Assembly: GCA_945619025.1 (NCBI GenBank)
Contig: CALZBJ010000003.1
Span: 124,001-188,000, forward strand
Source: CALZBJ01 sp945619025
GTDB lineage: Bacteria > Pseudomonadota > Gammaproteobacteria > Cardiobacteriales > Wohlfahrtiimonadaceae
Direction of reading: 5' to 3'
DNA length: 64,000 bases
This document shows positions 25,513-34,250 of the stretch, one piece after another. Made by a program: the position numbers and the translations under genes. Numbering within the stretch: the stretch's first letter is position 1; each line of letters begins with the position of its first letter. Under the pieces are notes generated by a model. It did not search any database. It saw nothing but the letters and a program-made list of their open reading frames with translations, and was not told the DNA's origin.

Positions 25513-25523
25513 ATTGGACTCTA

Positions 25524-26632
25524 GTTACCCGCCGAATAGGCGGCTTAGAAATCGAGCACCTATTTCTCCTGACATGTGATTGGGTTACCCGCCGAATAGG
25601 CGGCTTAGAAAAATACAATTTGGCGATCGATAGCTCTCCATCCGTTACCCGCCGAATAGGCGGCTTAGAAACCGAGCTCTTTGCGCAAGTATGATCTTGC
25701 AGAGTTACCCGCCGAATAGGCGGCTTAGAAATGATTGAGTGCGAAAATCTAACGTCATGCGCCGTTACCCGCCGAATAGGCGGCTTAGAAAGTACTTATC
25801 GGTGTATTTTTTGTTGAGATAATGTTACCCGCCGAATAGGCGGCTTAGAAAAATGAATCATTCAACGGTAAAGATAAAAATATGTTACCCGCCGAATAGG
25901 CGGCTTAGAAATGATCGTCAATTTGACTTGTTTTTCGGGGATAGTTACCCGCCGAATAGGCGGCTTAGAAATGTCTGTTAAAGCGTTGTCGGTCTGTATG
26001 CCTGTTACCCGCCGAATAGGCGGCTTAGAAAGCTGCGGCCTTTATAGAAAATGGCGCTTTATTGTTACCCGCCGAATAGGCGGCTTAGAAATGCCTATAT
26101 TAACATGTACATTGACTTAGGTAGTTACCCGCCGAATAGGCGGCTTAGAAAAATCAAAAAATCATTTATAAAAGGTAATATTAGTTACCCGCCGAATAGG
26201 CGGCTTAGAAAAACACCGTAAGCCCCATCCCTCATCACCTTCCGTTACCCGCCGAATAGGCGGCTTAGAAATCTAAACTTATCAAGCTCAAGCTTCGCAT
26301 ATCCGTTACCCGCCGAACAGGCGGCTTAGAAATCCAATGCTTCAAACGCCTTACCAACCAGCCAGTTACCCGCCGAACAGGCGGCTTAGAAATCCTCTCC
26401 AACTTCAACCTTGATGAAAGAATTGTTACCCGCCGAACAGGCGGCTTAGAAAGTATTCGTGATTAATCACCTTTTTAAAGGTATGTTACCCGCCGAACAG
26501 GCGGCTTAGAAAGATTTGGGGCTTGTTGTAATTAAAAATTAAACGTTACCCGCCGAACAGGCGGCTTAGAAACTCAACGTATTCGATTGGCTGAGATGTC
26601 GATAGTTACCCGCCGAATAGGTGGTTGGTTTA
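25524..26632 (+). CRISPR. Type I-F CRISPR array, 19 repeats and 18 spacers, no adjacent cas genes
   Basis: A 28-base repeat starting GTTACCCGCC and ending GGCGGCTTAGAAA recurs every 60 bases. Repeats start at 25524, then every 60 bases to 26244, then at 26305, 26365, 26425, 26485, 26545 and 26605. Spacers are 32 bases, except one of 33 (26272-26304). The CCGCC/GGCGG hairpin and the CTTAGAAA end are hallmarks of subtype I-F repeats. The first 13 repeats have loop GAATA and the next five GAACA. The last (26605-26632) is degenerate in its second half (GGTGGTTGG...), marking the distal end, so the leader is on the left. No cas1, cas3, csy or cas6f gene exists in this window. Confidence 0.97.
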
Positions 26633-26647
26633 AAATTTTAGAGCCAT

Positions 26648-26677
26648 AAAAAAGGATGCTAAATTTGGCATCCTTTT
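26648..26677. terminator. Bidirectional terminator between the CRISPR array and yhhQ
   Basis: GGATGC (26654-26659) pairs with GCATCC (26668-26673), flanked by AAAAAA on the left and TTTTT on the right. It can end the CRISPR transcript on the plus strand and the queF-yhhQ transcript on the minus strand. Confidence 0.8.
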
Positions 26678-26697
26678 TCTTTAAATGGGTTAATTGA

Positions 26698-27354
26698 TTA
26701 CGCTTGATGGGGAAGTGGAACGCCTTTGAGGCGGGCGGTGACGCGGTCTAAAATCACTTTATAGAGCGGTAAAAAGAAGAGCGCGCTGATCACGACTTTA
26801 AAGGCGTAATCGACAGAGGCGACCTCAACGAGATGCTCGGAGAGATAAGGGTCGGTGGTTTTGTAGAAAGCGATGCCAAAAAAGGCGATGGTATCCACAA
26901 GATTTCCGACGATGGCAGCCGCTGCGGGAGCGAGCCACCATTGGGGGCGTTGACGGAGTTTGTTAAAGACAAAAATATCCATAATTTGCCCGATCACATA
27001 GGCGGAAAAGCTGGCAAGCGCAATGCGTGCGACAAATAGATCAAATTTAAAAAGTCCGCCAATGCCCATCCACGCACCATCGCGAAATACGATCGAAATC
27101 GCGTAGGAAATAAGGAGTGCAGGAAGCATCGCGTAGAAGATAATTCGGCGTGCAAGCGCAGCCCCAAAGAGGCGTACCGTTAAGTCGGTGGCGAGAAAAA
27201 TAAAGGGAAAAGTAAAGGCGCCCCAAGTGGAGTGAAACCCAAAGATCGAGATCGGAATCTGAACTAAAAAGTTGCTTGAGGCGATAATCGTAACATGCAA
27301 AAAAGCGAGTAAAAGCGCAATTTGCTGTTGTTTTTGTGTGACTAATGTGGGCAT
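26698..27354 (-). CDS. yhhQ: Queuosine precursor transporter YhhQ
   Basis: Inner-membrane transporter of the YhhQ/COG1738 family that takes up queuosine precursors (preQ0/preQ1). About six helices are visible, with family motifs 'HVTIIASSNFLVQIPISIFG', 'TWGAFTFPFIFLATDLTVRLFG', and 'IVGNLVDTIAFFGIAF'. The frame is open to 27417, but the ATG at 27354 ('MPTLVTQKQQ') has an AGAGG ribosome-binding site and gives the normal 218-residue length. It lies ~100 bases downstream of queF in the same direction and is likely to be read from the same riboswitch-controlled transcript. Confidence 0.9.
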   Translation of the reverse strand: MPTLVTQKQQQIALLLAFLHVTIIASSNFLVQIPISIFGFHSTWGAFTFPFIFLATDLTVRLFGAALARRIIFYAMLPALLISYAISIVFRDGAWMGIGGLFKFDLFVARIALASFSAYVIGQIMDIFVFNKLRQRPQWWLAPAAAAIVGNLVDTIAFFGIAFYKTTDPYLSEHLVEVASVDYAFKVVISALFFLPLYKVILDRVTARLKGVPLPHQA

Positions 27355-27458
27355 GGAAAACCTCTGGTAAACGGCGTAAGAGCATGCATTAAAAACTTTT
27401 TTGCAGGCTCTAAGCATGTCGGCGTGTAAGCGGTAAAAAATGAAACGATTCAGCGTGC

Positions 27459-27944
27459 TTAGCGGTTATCGACTTTCTCGGGGTAGAGATCGTGATGCAA
27501 CAGGCGCGTTTCGGCGAAGGCTTCCCACTTGGTGCCGGGTTTTCCGTAATTGATGTAAGGATCGATGGAGATACCGCCGCGTGGCGTGAATTTTCCCCAG
27601 ATCTCGAGATAGCGCGGGTCCATGAGCTCCACAAGGTCAATGAGCATCTGCGTGATGCAATCTTCATGGAAACTGCCGTGATTGCGGAAGCTAAAGAGAT
27701 AGAGTTTAAGCGATTTACTCTCCACCATTTTTTGGTCGGGAATGTAGCTTAGATAGATCGTGGCAAAATCCGGTTGGCCGGTCATCGGGCAGAGCGCGGT
27801 AAACTCCGGACAATTGAATTTTACAAAGGTATTTCGATCGGGATGAGAGTTCTCAAAACACTCTAAAATTGAAGGGTCGTAGGTATCTTTATAGACCGTC
27901 GCCTGGTTACCAAGTAGCGTCAGGTCTGCCATTTTTGTGCTCAT
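27459..27944 (-). CDS. queF: NADPH-dependent 7-cyano-7-deazaguanine reductase QueF (type I, short form)
   Basis: Reduces the nitrile of preQ0 to the amine preQ1 in queuosine biosynthesis, a tunnel-fold enzyme. The 161-residue protein is the unimodular type I form. It carries the QueF motif 'ESKSLKLYLFSFRNHGSFHED', the catalytic cysteine in 'FTALCPMTGQPDFA', and the downstream Asp/His needed for thioimide formation. E. coli has the longer two-module type, so this is a lineage choice, not a truncation. A preQ1-I riboswitch overlaps its ribosome-binding site, and yhhQ follows. Confidence 0.95.
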   Translation of the reverse strand: MSTKMADLTLLGNQATVYKDTYDPSILECFENSHPDRNTFVKFNCPEFTALCPMTGQPDFATIYLSYIPDQKMVESKSLKLYLFSFRNHGSFHEDCITQMLIDLVELMDPRYLEIWGKFTPRGGISIDPYINYGKPGTKWEAFAETRLLHHDLYPEKVDNR

Positions 27945-27950
27945 AAAAGT

Positions 27951-27986
27951 TCCTTAGTTTTTTTATGTGGGAGGATTGCGAACCAC
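27951..27986 (-). ncRNA. preQ1-I riboswitch controlling queF translation
   Basis: On the minus strand the leader reads GTGG, then UUCGCAAUCCUC, then CCAC, then an A-rich run AUAAAAAAACUAAGGA. The 4-bp stem, the UCGCAxU loop, and the A-rich 3' tail that folds back as a pseudoknot match the preQ1 class I aptamer, closest to the short type known from Thermoanaerobacter. The AAGGA at the 3' end (27955-27951) is the queF ribosome-binding site, 6 bases from the ATG. PreQ1 binding would therefore hide it, giving translational repression by the pathway product. Confidence 0.88.
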
Positions 27987-28012
27987 GAATTAAACCTATT
28001 TTGATGGGGCGT

Positions 28013-28041
28013 ATAGTAGCGGTTTTAGCGGAAATGATCAA
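28013..28041 (-). promoter_or_regulatory. Predicted promoter for queF-yhhQ
   Basis: On the minus strand TTGATC (28041-28036), a 17-base spacer and TACTAT (28018-28013), each 4 of 6 to consensus. RNA would start about 20 bases upstream of the preQ1 aptamer. Confidence 0.4.
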
Positions 28042-28066
28042 TCGGGATGATAAAGTTTTTACCCAT

Positions 28067-28098
28067 AAAAAGGCCCTCGATGATCGCTCAAAGAGGGC
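28067..28098 (-). terminator. Rho-independent terminator after ydiJ
   Basis: On the minus strand GCCCTC (28098-28093) pairs with GAGGGC (28078-28073) and is followed by CTTTTTATGGG. It lies ~23 bases after the ydiJ stop codon. Confidence 0.75.
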
Positions 28099-28120
28099 AT
28101 TATTTATTGCGTTTCAGCGC

Positions 28121-31042
28121 TTAACGAATCATCTCATTGAGTTTTACAATGGGGTGAACAATCGTCTTTTTGCCGAAGCGTTCCACCTGTGACCGGCATG
28201 AAAATCCGGTGGCCAGCAGTACGTCCGCATCATTAGCATCGATCACTTTTTTCCATGAGAGATCGTAGATCTTTTTCGACAGCGGTTTTTTATCTTTGAG
28301 ATGGCCAAACGAGCCACTCATCCCGCAGCATCCCACTTGCGTCATTTCAAGCTTGTGATCGAGCGCATTAAAGATGCTCTCCCACGCTTTAGGGGCGCTC
28401 GTTGCGTTCGTTTTCTCAGTACAATGGCTCATCAATTTATAGGTTTTATTCGATGGGCGAATGGTGAGATTGAGCGTGTCTAAATGATCGCTTAAATAGT
28501 GCTCGAGCCAAGTTTGGAAGAGCATCACTTCGGGCGTTTCAAACTTAAATTTCTTACGATATTCTTGCTGATAAAAGAGCGTAATCGGCGGCTCAATTCC
28601 CACCATTGGAATGTTGTAACGTGCAAGTTTGGTTAAGAGCGCATTTTGTTTACTCGCACGATCTTGAAGCTCCTCTGAAAATCCAAAGACGTGATGGACT
28701 TTTCCTGACGCCTGATAGGGCGCAATAAAGACGGTGACATCGAGCTTATTGAGAAGCTCAATCGCCGCTTTTAGCGTATCGGGATCGTAGTAGAGGAAGA
28801 AGGCATCGGGCACGATAATGAGCGCTTTTTCAGGTTTTTTCACATGGGCTAATTGATCGAGGGTTCCGTGGGTGAGTTCGACCACCTTTTTCTCACGCTC
28901 AAAGCGATTGAGATGATTGGTTTTAGGATTCGGAAGATCCACTAACCCCATTTTTTCCATGGTAAACCGCGCGATGGCATTGTTACTTAGATGACGCATT
29001 TTATAGGCAAAGGGCGCTAAATCTTCCGATTCGGCTAACACTTTATCGAGCATCGGGCGCGGACGCGTTTTGTGATATTCTGCTAAAAATTCCGATTTCG
29101 CATCGGGAATATGCACTTTCGCAGGGCACTCACCGGTACAGGATTTACAGCTTAAACAGATCGAAAGCGAGTCGTAAATCTCTTCCTCAAAATCACGATC
29201 AACCTCACCGATGGCACGTTGACGCAGCCACTCTTTGATCATCTCCGCACGGCCTTTGGGCGAATGGACACGTTCGCGCGTTGCCTTGTAACTTGGGCAC
29301 ATTGCGGCATCGGTATCGTAGTTATAACATGCGCCATTTCCGTTACAGTGGAGCGTATTGTGATATTGAATGACGTGCTCGGGAAGGATCTCACGGTTGA
29401 AATCGCCGCGAAGCGGAAGCTCATCAATTTTTAAGAGGATCTCGTCATTGGGCGTTGCAATTTTCCCGGGATTGAATTGATTGTATGGGTCAAAAAGACG
29501 TTTGACCGCTTGCACCACGGGATAGAGCTCGCCAAAGAAGGGTTTAGAATATTCAGAACGCACCCCTTTTCCGTGTTCACCCCAAAGTGCGCCGCCATAT
29601 TTTTCACACAGCGCAAAGATCTGATCGGAGATTTCACGAATGAGGGGCTGATCATTGAGATCGCGCATATCAAGCGCCGGACGCACGTGAATCACTCCCG
29701 CATCGGCATGGCCAAACATCCCGTAGCGTAGGCCATGAGCTTCTAAAATGGCTTTAAACTCGGCAATGTAGGGCGCTAAATTTTCAGGCGGAACGGCGGT
29801 ATCTTCCACAAACGGAATCGGACGACGATCCCCGGGTACCGCGCCTAATAGACCGACCGCTCGTTTACGCAGGCCATAGACATCTTTCACCGCTTTTTTC
29901 CCAAGCAGTGGACGAATGCTTAATCGGTGAGGATTGGGTTTTTGGTTGGCATGCTCAACAAATTGATCGAGCGCCTGTTGCAACTCCTCATCGGTATCGG
30001 CATTAAATTCAACTAAAAAGATCGCTTTGAGTTTTTCATAATCAACGCCCTCAAAGTACTCCTCGGTAGTGCTCCAAACAAAGTCGTTTTTCGCCATCTC
30101 AAGGACGATATCATCGATCACTTCAATGGAGGTCGCATTGGCCTGCATGAGGTACGGCCCATCTTCGAGCGCCTTAATAAAGTCATCAAAGGTGACTAAG
30201 GCGAGCGCCGTTTTTTTCGGAATAGGGAGCACATTGAGACGGGCTTCGGTAAAGATTCCGAGCGTGCCTTCTGAGCCGCATAAAATGTGGGTTAAATTCG
30301 CTTGCTCGTCATGGACAAAATGATCGAGATCGTATCCGGTGACATAGCGATTAAGCTTTGGAAAGCATTGGTCAATGGCCTCTTTGTGGGGAAGGGTGAT
30401 CTCACGAAGGTCATTCAGCAGTGCTTTTTTAACTGATGTGTCCGGTAAAGAGGTGAGTTCATCGAGGGTAATCGATTCAGATTCAATCACCGCGCCACCG
30501 CGTAAAATGGCGGTAATGCCATTGACGTGGCCGCTCGTTTTCCCGTAAGCGCAGCTACCTTGCCCTGAGGCATCCGTATTAATCATGCCTCCGATCGTTG
30601 CGCGGTTTGAGGTGGAAAGCTCGGGGGCAAAAAAGTAGCCAAAAGGGCGAAGATAGGCATTGAGCTGATCTTTGACAACGCCGGTTTGAACGCGAACCGT
30701 GCGCGTATTTTCATCAAATTCTAAGATCTGATTCATATGGCGCGACAGGTCGACGACAATCCCATCCGTTAAGGATTGGCCATTGGTTCCCGTACCGCCA
30801 CCGCGCGGGGTCACTTTAATGGATTTATACGCTTCACGCGCTAAAAGCCTCAAGATGAGCTCCACATCGCTTTGATCGCGTGGGTGAAGCACCGCTTGAG
30901 GCAGGATTTGGTAGATCGAGTTGTCCGTAGCGGAGACAAGCCGTTCACTTAAGCGTGTCTCGATATCGCCGCGGAAATTTTGAGAAGAGAGTTCTTGAAG
31001 AAACGTTTTAACTACATCGGGTAGATCATTCTTTGATTTCAT
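28121..31042 (-). CDS. ydiJ: FAD-linked oxidoreductase/iron-sulfur protein, D-2-hydroxyglutarate dehydrogenase type (YdiJ)
   Basis: A 973-residue three-part oxidoreductase. Residues ~45-270 form an FAD-binding domain of the D-lactate dehydrogenase/GlcD family ('TPRGGGTGTNGQSL', 'TIGGMINTDASGQGS'), followed by the FAD-linked C-terminal domain ('GMFGHADAGVIHVRPALD'). Next is a ferredoxin-like part with cysteine sets 'CNGNGACYNYDTDAAMCPS' and 'CLSCKSCTGECP', and finally a cysteine-rich CCG-type domain ('QVGCCGMSGSFGHL'). Relatives oxidise D-2-hydroxyglutarate. The start ATG at 31042 overlaps the zapE stop by 17 bases, so the pair are co-transcribed. Confidence 0.88.
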   Translation of the reverse strand: MKSKNDLPDVVKTFLQELSSQNFRGDIETRLSERLVSATDNSIYQILPQAVLHPRDQSDVELILRLLAREAYKSIKVTPRGGGTGTNGQSLTDGIVVDLSRHMNQILEFDENTRTVRVQTGVVKDQLNAYLRPFGYFFAPELSTSNRATIGGMINTDASGQGSCAYGKTSGHVNGITAILRGGAVIESESITLDELTSLPDTSVKKALLNDLREITLPHKEAIDQCFPKLNRYVTGYDLDHFVHDEQANLTHILCGSEGTLGIFTEARLNVLPIPKKTALALVTFDDFIKALEDGPYLMQANATSIEVIDDIVLEMAKNDFVWSTTEEYFEGVDYEKLKAIFLVEFNADTDEELQQALDQFVEHANQKPNPHRLSIRPLLGKKAVKDVYGLRKRAVGLLGAVPGDRRPIPFVEDTAVPPENLAPYIAEFKAILEAHGLRYGMFGHADAGVIHVRPALDMRDLNDQPLIREISDQIFALCEKYGGALWGEHGKGVRSEYSKPFFGELYPVVQAVKRLFDPYNQFNPGKIATPNDEILLKIDELPLRGDFNREILPEHVIQYHNTLHCNGNGACYNYDTDAAMCPSYKATRERVHSPKGRAEMIKEWLRQRAIGEVDRDFEEEIYDSLSICLSCKSCTGECPAKVHIPDAKSEFLAEYHKTRPRPMLDKVLAESEDLAPFAYKMRHLSNNAIARFTMEKMGLVDLPNPKTNHLNRFEREKKVVELTHGTLDQLAHVKKPEKALIIVPDAFFLYYDPDTLKAAIELLNKLDVTVFIAPYQASGKVHHVFGFSEELQDRASKQNALLTKLARYNIPMVGIEPPITLFYQQEYRKKFKFETPEVMLFQTWLEHYLSDHLDTLNLTIRPSNKTYKLMSHCTEKTNATSAPKAWESIFNALDHKLEMTQVGCCGMSGSFGHLKDKKPLSKKIYDLSWKKVIDANDADVLLATGFSCRSQVERFGKKTIVHPIVKLNEMIR

Positions 31043-32183
31043 TACATTGACACTGACTATTGCTGCGTTTCGGTTGGTCTAAATACTCTTGAGACTGCAT
31101 TTCGATTAAACGGCTAATCGTCCGATCGAACTCAAAGTCGAGTGCTTTTTCACCTTTAGCAGCATAAAGATTTTGCATATCGACCTCGGAGCCGATAATG
31201 AGTTTAACGCCTTGGTCGTAAAATTCATCAACCATGATGACAAATCGGCGCGCCTCATTCTCAAGATCTCGGGTTAATTTGGGTAAACCGTGGAAAAAGA
31301 CGGTTTCAAAACATTCCGCCAGACGGATAAAATCGCTTGAAGAGCGGGCTTTACAGCAGGCTTCTTCAAAGGTAAACCAGGTGGCGCTTTCGGTGCGTTT
31401 GAGCATCTCAAATTTATGGCCATTCACATCCATCACCACAGGGCCTTGCACTTTACCGATCAGCTCTTCAAATTTGCCCTCAAAATTGGCGCGCTGCTCA
31501 TCGAGCGATCCGGTAAACCAGACATCGGCGGTTTCAAGATGGCGCATGCGGTAATCTTGGTCGCTATCGAGTGGAATATTACGCAGACGCTCTTTGATGA
31601 TTTTAATTGCCGGTAAAAATTGCTCACGCTGAAGCCCATTTTTATAGAGATCATCGGGGAGGCGGTTGGAGGTGGTAACAAAGAAAATCCCCTCTTGGAG
31701 AAGGGCATCAAGAAGGCGATAGAGAATCATCGCATCGGTAATATCGATCACGTGGAATTCGTCAACGCAGAGCACTTTACACTCTTTCGCGTACTCTTTT
31801 GCCACCATTTTTAACGGATCTTCTTGCCCTTGGAATTGGCGCATTTTCTTATGCACATCTTGCATAAAATGGTAGTAATGCTCGCGAATTTTCGGGACAT
31901 CAATATTGTCGTAGAAAAGATCCATCAAGAACGTTTTACCCCGGCCAACGCGCCCATAAATATAGAGTCCGCGCGGATCGTTATACTCAACGGCGTGTTC
32001 AGTATTGGTAAACGGCTTAAATACTTTCTGTAAAAGGGAGAGTTTATCGGCATTGACCACCGGCTCATCGGTTTTGATTTGAGCTTTTAATTGATCATAC
32101 GCGTCAACAACAGAGAGCTGTATTTTGTCGACGTTAAACCCTTTTTCTTCGATTAATTTATAATAGGCGTCTTTGATGGTCAT
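31026..32183 (-). CDS. zapE: Cell division AFG1-type ATPase ZapE
   Basis: P-loop ATPase that acts on the Z-ring during division, especially under low oxygen. The 385-residue protein has Walker A 'GRVGRGKT' (77-84), Walker B 'VLCVDEFHVIDITDAMIL', the arginine/sensor region 'VTTSNRLPDDLY', and the AFG1 family C-terminus 'DEFYDQGVKLIIGSEVDM'. It overlaps ydiJ and follows tadA by 6 bases, making a compact tadA-zapE-ydiJ run on the minus strand. Confidence 0.93.
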   Translation of the reverse strand: MTIKDAYYKLIEEKGFNVDKIQLSVVDAYDQLKAQIKTDEPVVNADKLSLLQKVFKPFTNTEHAVEYNDPRGLYIYGRVGRGKTFLMDLFYDNIDVPKIREHYYHFMQDVHKKMRQFQGQEDPLKMVAKEYAKECKVLCVDEFHVIDITDAMILYRLLDALLQEGIFFVTTSNRLPDDLYKNGLQREQFLPAIKIIKERLRNIPLDSDQDYRMRHLETADVWFTGSLDEQRANFEGKFEELIGKVQGPVVMDVNGHKFEMLKRTESATWFTFEEACCKARSSSDFIRLAECFETVFFHGLPKLTRDLENEARRFVIMVDEFYDQGVKLIIGSEVDMQNLYAAKGEKALDFEFDRTISRLIEMQSQEYLDQPKRSNSQCQCNEIKE

Positions 32184-32189
32184 AACTTA

Positions 32190-32714
32190 TTATTTTCTCT
32201 TATTAGCTTGATTTAATCGTCTTTCTCGGAAGAATTGCTTCAATAATCCTCGACATTCATCATGCAGAATATGCGGGATTATTTCAACCTTATGATTAAA
32301 ACTTTCGATCTCGTTGAGTTTAATATTGGTTGTCATTGCGCCGTTCCGTGAATCCCCCGCTCCATAAATGACCCGTTTGATGCGCGCGTGAACAAAGCTC
32401 CCCGCACACATCATGCAAGGCTCTAATGTTACGTATAAATCCACATTAAGTAAACGGTAATTCTCGATTTTTTGACATGCGTTGCGAATTGCAACAATTT
32501 CGGCATGGGCCGTCGGATCATGGCTTGTGATCGAAAGATTATGCCCCCGTGCGAGAATCTCATCATTGGCCACAATCACCGCGCCAATGGGCACCTCACC
32601 AAGAGCATACGCCTTTTTCGCCTCATTTAACGCTTCCTGCATGAAAAACTCATGCCGTTTTAATTCAGGGGGCGTCACTAAACTCGGCGTTTCTGTGTTG
32701 ATCATCTCGGTCAT
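32190..32714 (-). CDS. tadA: tRNA-specific adenosine deaminase TadA
   Basis: Converts A34 to inosine in the anticodon of tRNA-Arg(ACG). The 174-residue protein carries the zinc and catalytic motifs of the cytidine-deaminase fold: 'HAE' (70-72) and 'PCMMC' (99-103), within 'GEVPIGAVIV...HDPTAHAEIVAIR'. The N-terminus has two possible ATG starts (residues 1 and 4). It sits between yggT (6 bases upstream) and zapE (6 bases downstream). Confidence 0.95.
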   Translation of the reverse strand: MTEMINTETPSLVTPPELKRHEFFMQEALNEAKKAYALGEVPIGAVIVANDEILARGHNLSITSHDPTAHAEIVAIRNACQKIENYRLLNVDLYVTLEPCMMCAGSFVHARIKRVIYGAGDSRNGAMTTNIKLNEIESFNHKVEIIPHILHDECRGLLKQFFRERRLNQANKRK

Positions 32715-32720
32715 AGCGCG

Positions 32721-33284
32721 TTAGATCAGCTGATAGCGGAAATAGCTTAAAATCGAGAGCCCAAGGAAGATGAGAAACATCGCAATCATTGGGCGGAAAT
32801 CGATATTGGCATAGACAACCCGCGGTCTAACGCGTATCAACACCGGCGCGGTGAGCTGATGAAGGAGCGCCAACACCAGTCCCATCTGCGGAGAGGAACC
32901 AAGCCAGCTGGTGATCGCCTGAATAATAAAGAGAAATAGATAGAGATAGAGAATGCCCGAGGCGATATCTAGCAGGATAAAGCCAAGCACGATCAGCGGT
33001 TTATAAGAAGTGATGATCGAGAGCGCGATAAAGAGCGCATATTTAATGATTCCCATGATGAGAAGGAGGACAAAGCAGGACCAATCATACCGGCTAAAAG
33101 TCGGCGTAATGCGGCGAATCGGCATTAAAATCGGATTGGTCACTTTTACCAGCGCTTGAATTAAGGGGTGATAAAAATTTGCCTTCACACATTGGAGAAG
33201 AAATCGCAGTAAAATCAGCGTTGAGAAGAGCCCAAAGCCCACCTCAATGGTAAAACGGAGTATTAATTGGAGTAAACCGAGCAC
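32721..33284 (-). CDS. yggT: YggT family membrane protein
   Basis: A 187-residue protein with two YggT repeats, each two hydrophobic helices around a conserved Pro/Arg stretch ('LVKVTNPILMPIRRITP' in the first and 'LHQLTAPVLIRVRP' in the second). YggT proteins are inner-membrane proteins of unclear role, often next to proC and linked with osmotic or cell-shape functions. The start is GTG at 33284 with AAGGA upstream. proC lies immediately upstream, the usual arrangement. Confidence 0.88.
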   Translation of the reverse strand: MLGLLQLILRFTIEVGFGLFSTLILLRFLLQCVKANFYHPLIQALVKVTNPILMPIRRITPTFSRYDWSCFVLLLIMGIIKYALFIALSIITSYKPLIVLGFILLDIASGILYLYLFLFIIQAITSWLGSSPQMGLVLALLHQLTAPVLIRVRPRVVYANIDFRPMIAMFLIFLGLSILSYFRYQLI

Positions 33285-33343
33285 AATCGAAATCCTTTTT
33301 ATTGAGCGTTGTAACGAGGGTTAAGGTTGATCTATGGGGACGA

Positions 33344-34168
33344 TTATAACTTTTTCGAGATCTCGCTTGAAAGGACTTGATCCCGATCGAACGCCGCTTG
33401 CATGCCGCGCTCAATAATCTGTTGTAGATCGTCGCGCTCAAAGCTGAAGATCGCTTGTTCTGTGGTGCCCTCAGGAGACATTACGCTCTCTTTTAGCGCT
33501 TTTACCGATTTATCCGAATCAAGAGCAATTTGCGCAGATCCAAGCATGGTCTGTTTTGCTAAAATCTCACTGCTCTCACGGCTAAGACCGAGTTTTACCC
33601 CGGCATCGATCATAATTTCTAAGAGATAGAAAAAGTAAGCAGGGCTCGAGCCTGATACAGAGATCACCGCTGAAAGAAGCGCCTCTTTTTCAACCCAGGT
33701 CGTGATGCCGCAGGCATTAAAAATCGTTTCCGTTAACGCCGCGTGGGAATCGGTCAGTGCGTTCGGTGAAAAGAGCGCCGTTGCACCAAGACCTACCGCC
33801 GCTGGAATGTTGGGCATTGTACGGACAAGAGGCTGAGTCTCCCGGCCAAGTGCGCGTAAAATCGCCTCACTTGAGATGCCCGCCGCAACGGAGATCACAA
33901 GCGTCTCTTTCTTTAAATGGGGTTTAAGTTCCGGCAACAGTTCCGGAAAGCCTTGCGGTTTAATGGCAAGGACAATCGCATCCATCTCATCAATAAATTC
34001 ACTAAAATGCGCAGCGGTATTAATCCCCAAGGTTTCAGAAAAATATTCGCGTTTAGGCGCATTACGATCGGCGACATAGAGCAGGCTATTTGGGTAATGT
34101 TCCACAAGGCCTTCTAAAATAGCGGTCGCCATATGGCCGCCCCCAATAAATCCGATTTTTGCTTGCAT
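33344..34168 (-). CDS. proC: Pyrroline-5-carboxylate reductase
   Basis: Last step of proline synthesis, reducing pyrroline-5-carboxylate with NAD(P)H. The 274-residue protein begins 'MQAKIGFIGGGHMATAIL' with the Rossmann GxGxxA-type loop and has the family signature 'SVSGSSPAYFFYLLEIMIDAGVKLGL' region near residues 160-185. The frame is open two codons upstream to a GTG at 34174, but the ATG at 34168 is better placed after GAGG. The next gene is yggT. Confidence 0.94.
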   Translation of the reverse strand: MQAKIGFIGGGHMATAILEGLVEHYPNSLLYVADRNAPKREYFSETLGINTAAHFSEFIDEMDAIVLAIKPQGFPELLPELKPHLKKETLVISVAAGISSEAILRALGRETQPLVRTMPNIPAAVGLGATALFSPNALTDSHAALTETIFNACGITTWVEKEALLSAVISVSGSSPAYFFYLLEIMIDAGVKLGLSRESSEILAKQTMLGSAQIALDSDKSVKALKESVMSPEGTTEQAIFSFERDDLQQIIERGMQAAFDRDQVLSSEISKKL

Positions 34169-34250
34169 AAACACCTCGCTGAGTCGTAAAAATAAACGAT
34201 TATTTCACGGGCTATCTTAGCATTTTTTCACGCTTACGGCATGTAAAAGC

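Noticed and set aside
25911..26120. 69-codon open frame inside the CRISPR array
   Set aside because: It is made of CRISPR repeats read in one frame (repeated 'VTRRIGGLE'), so it is an artefact of the repeat structure.
25552..26604. Self-targeting CRISPR spacers
   Set aside because: By eye no spacer matched another place in this window; a computed search of the genome would be needed to exclude self-targets.
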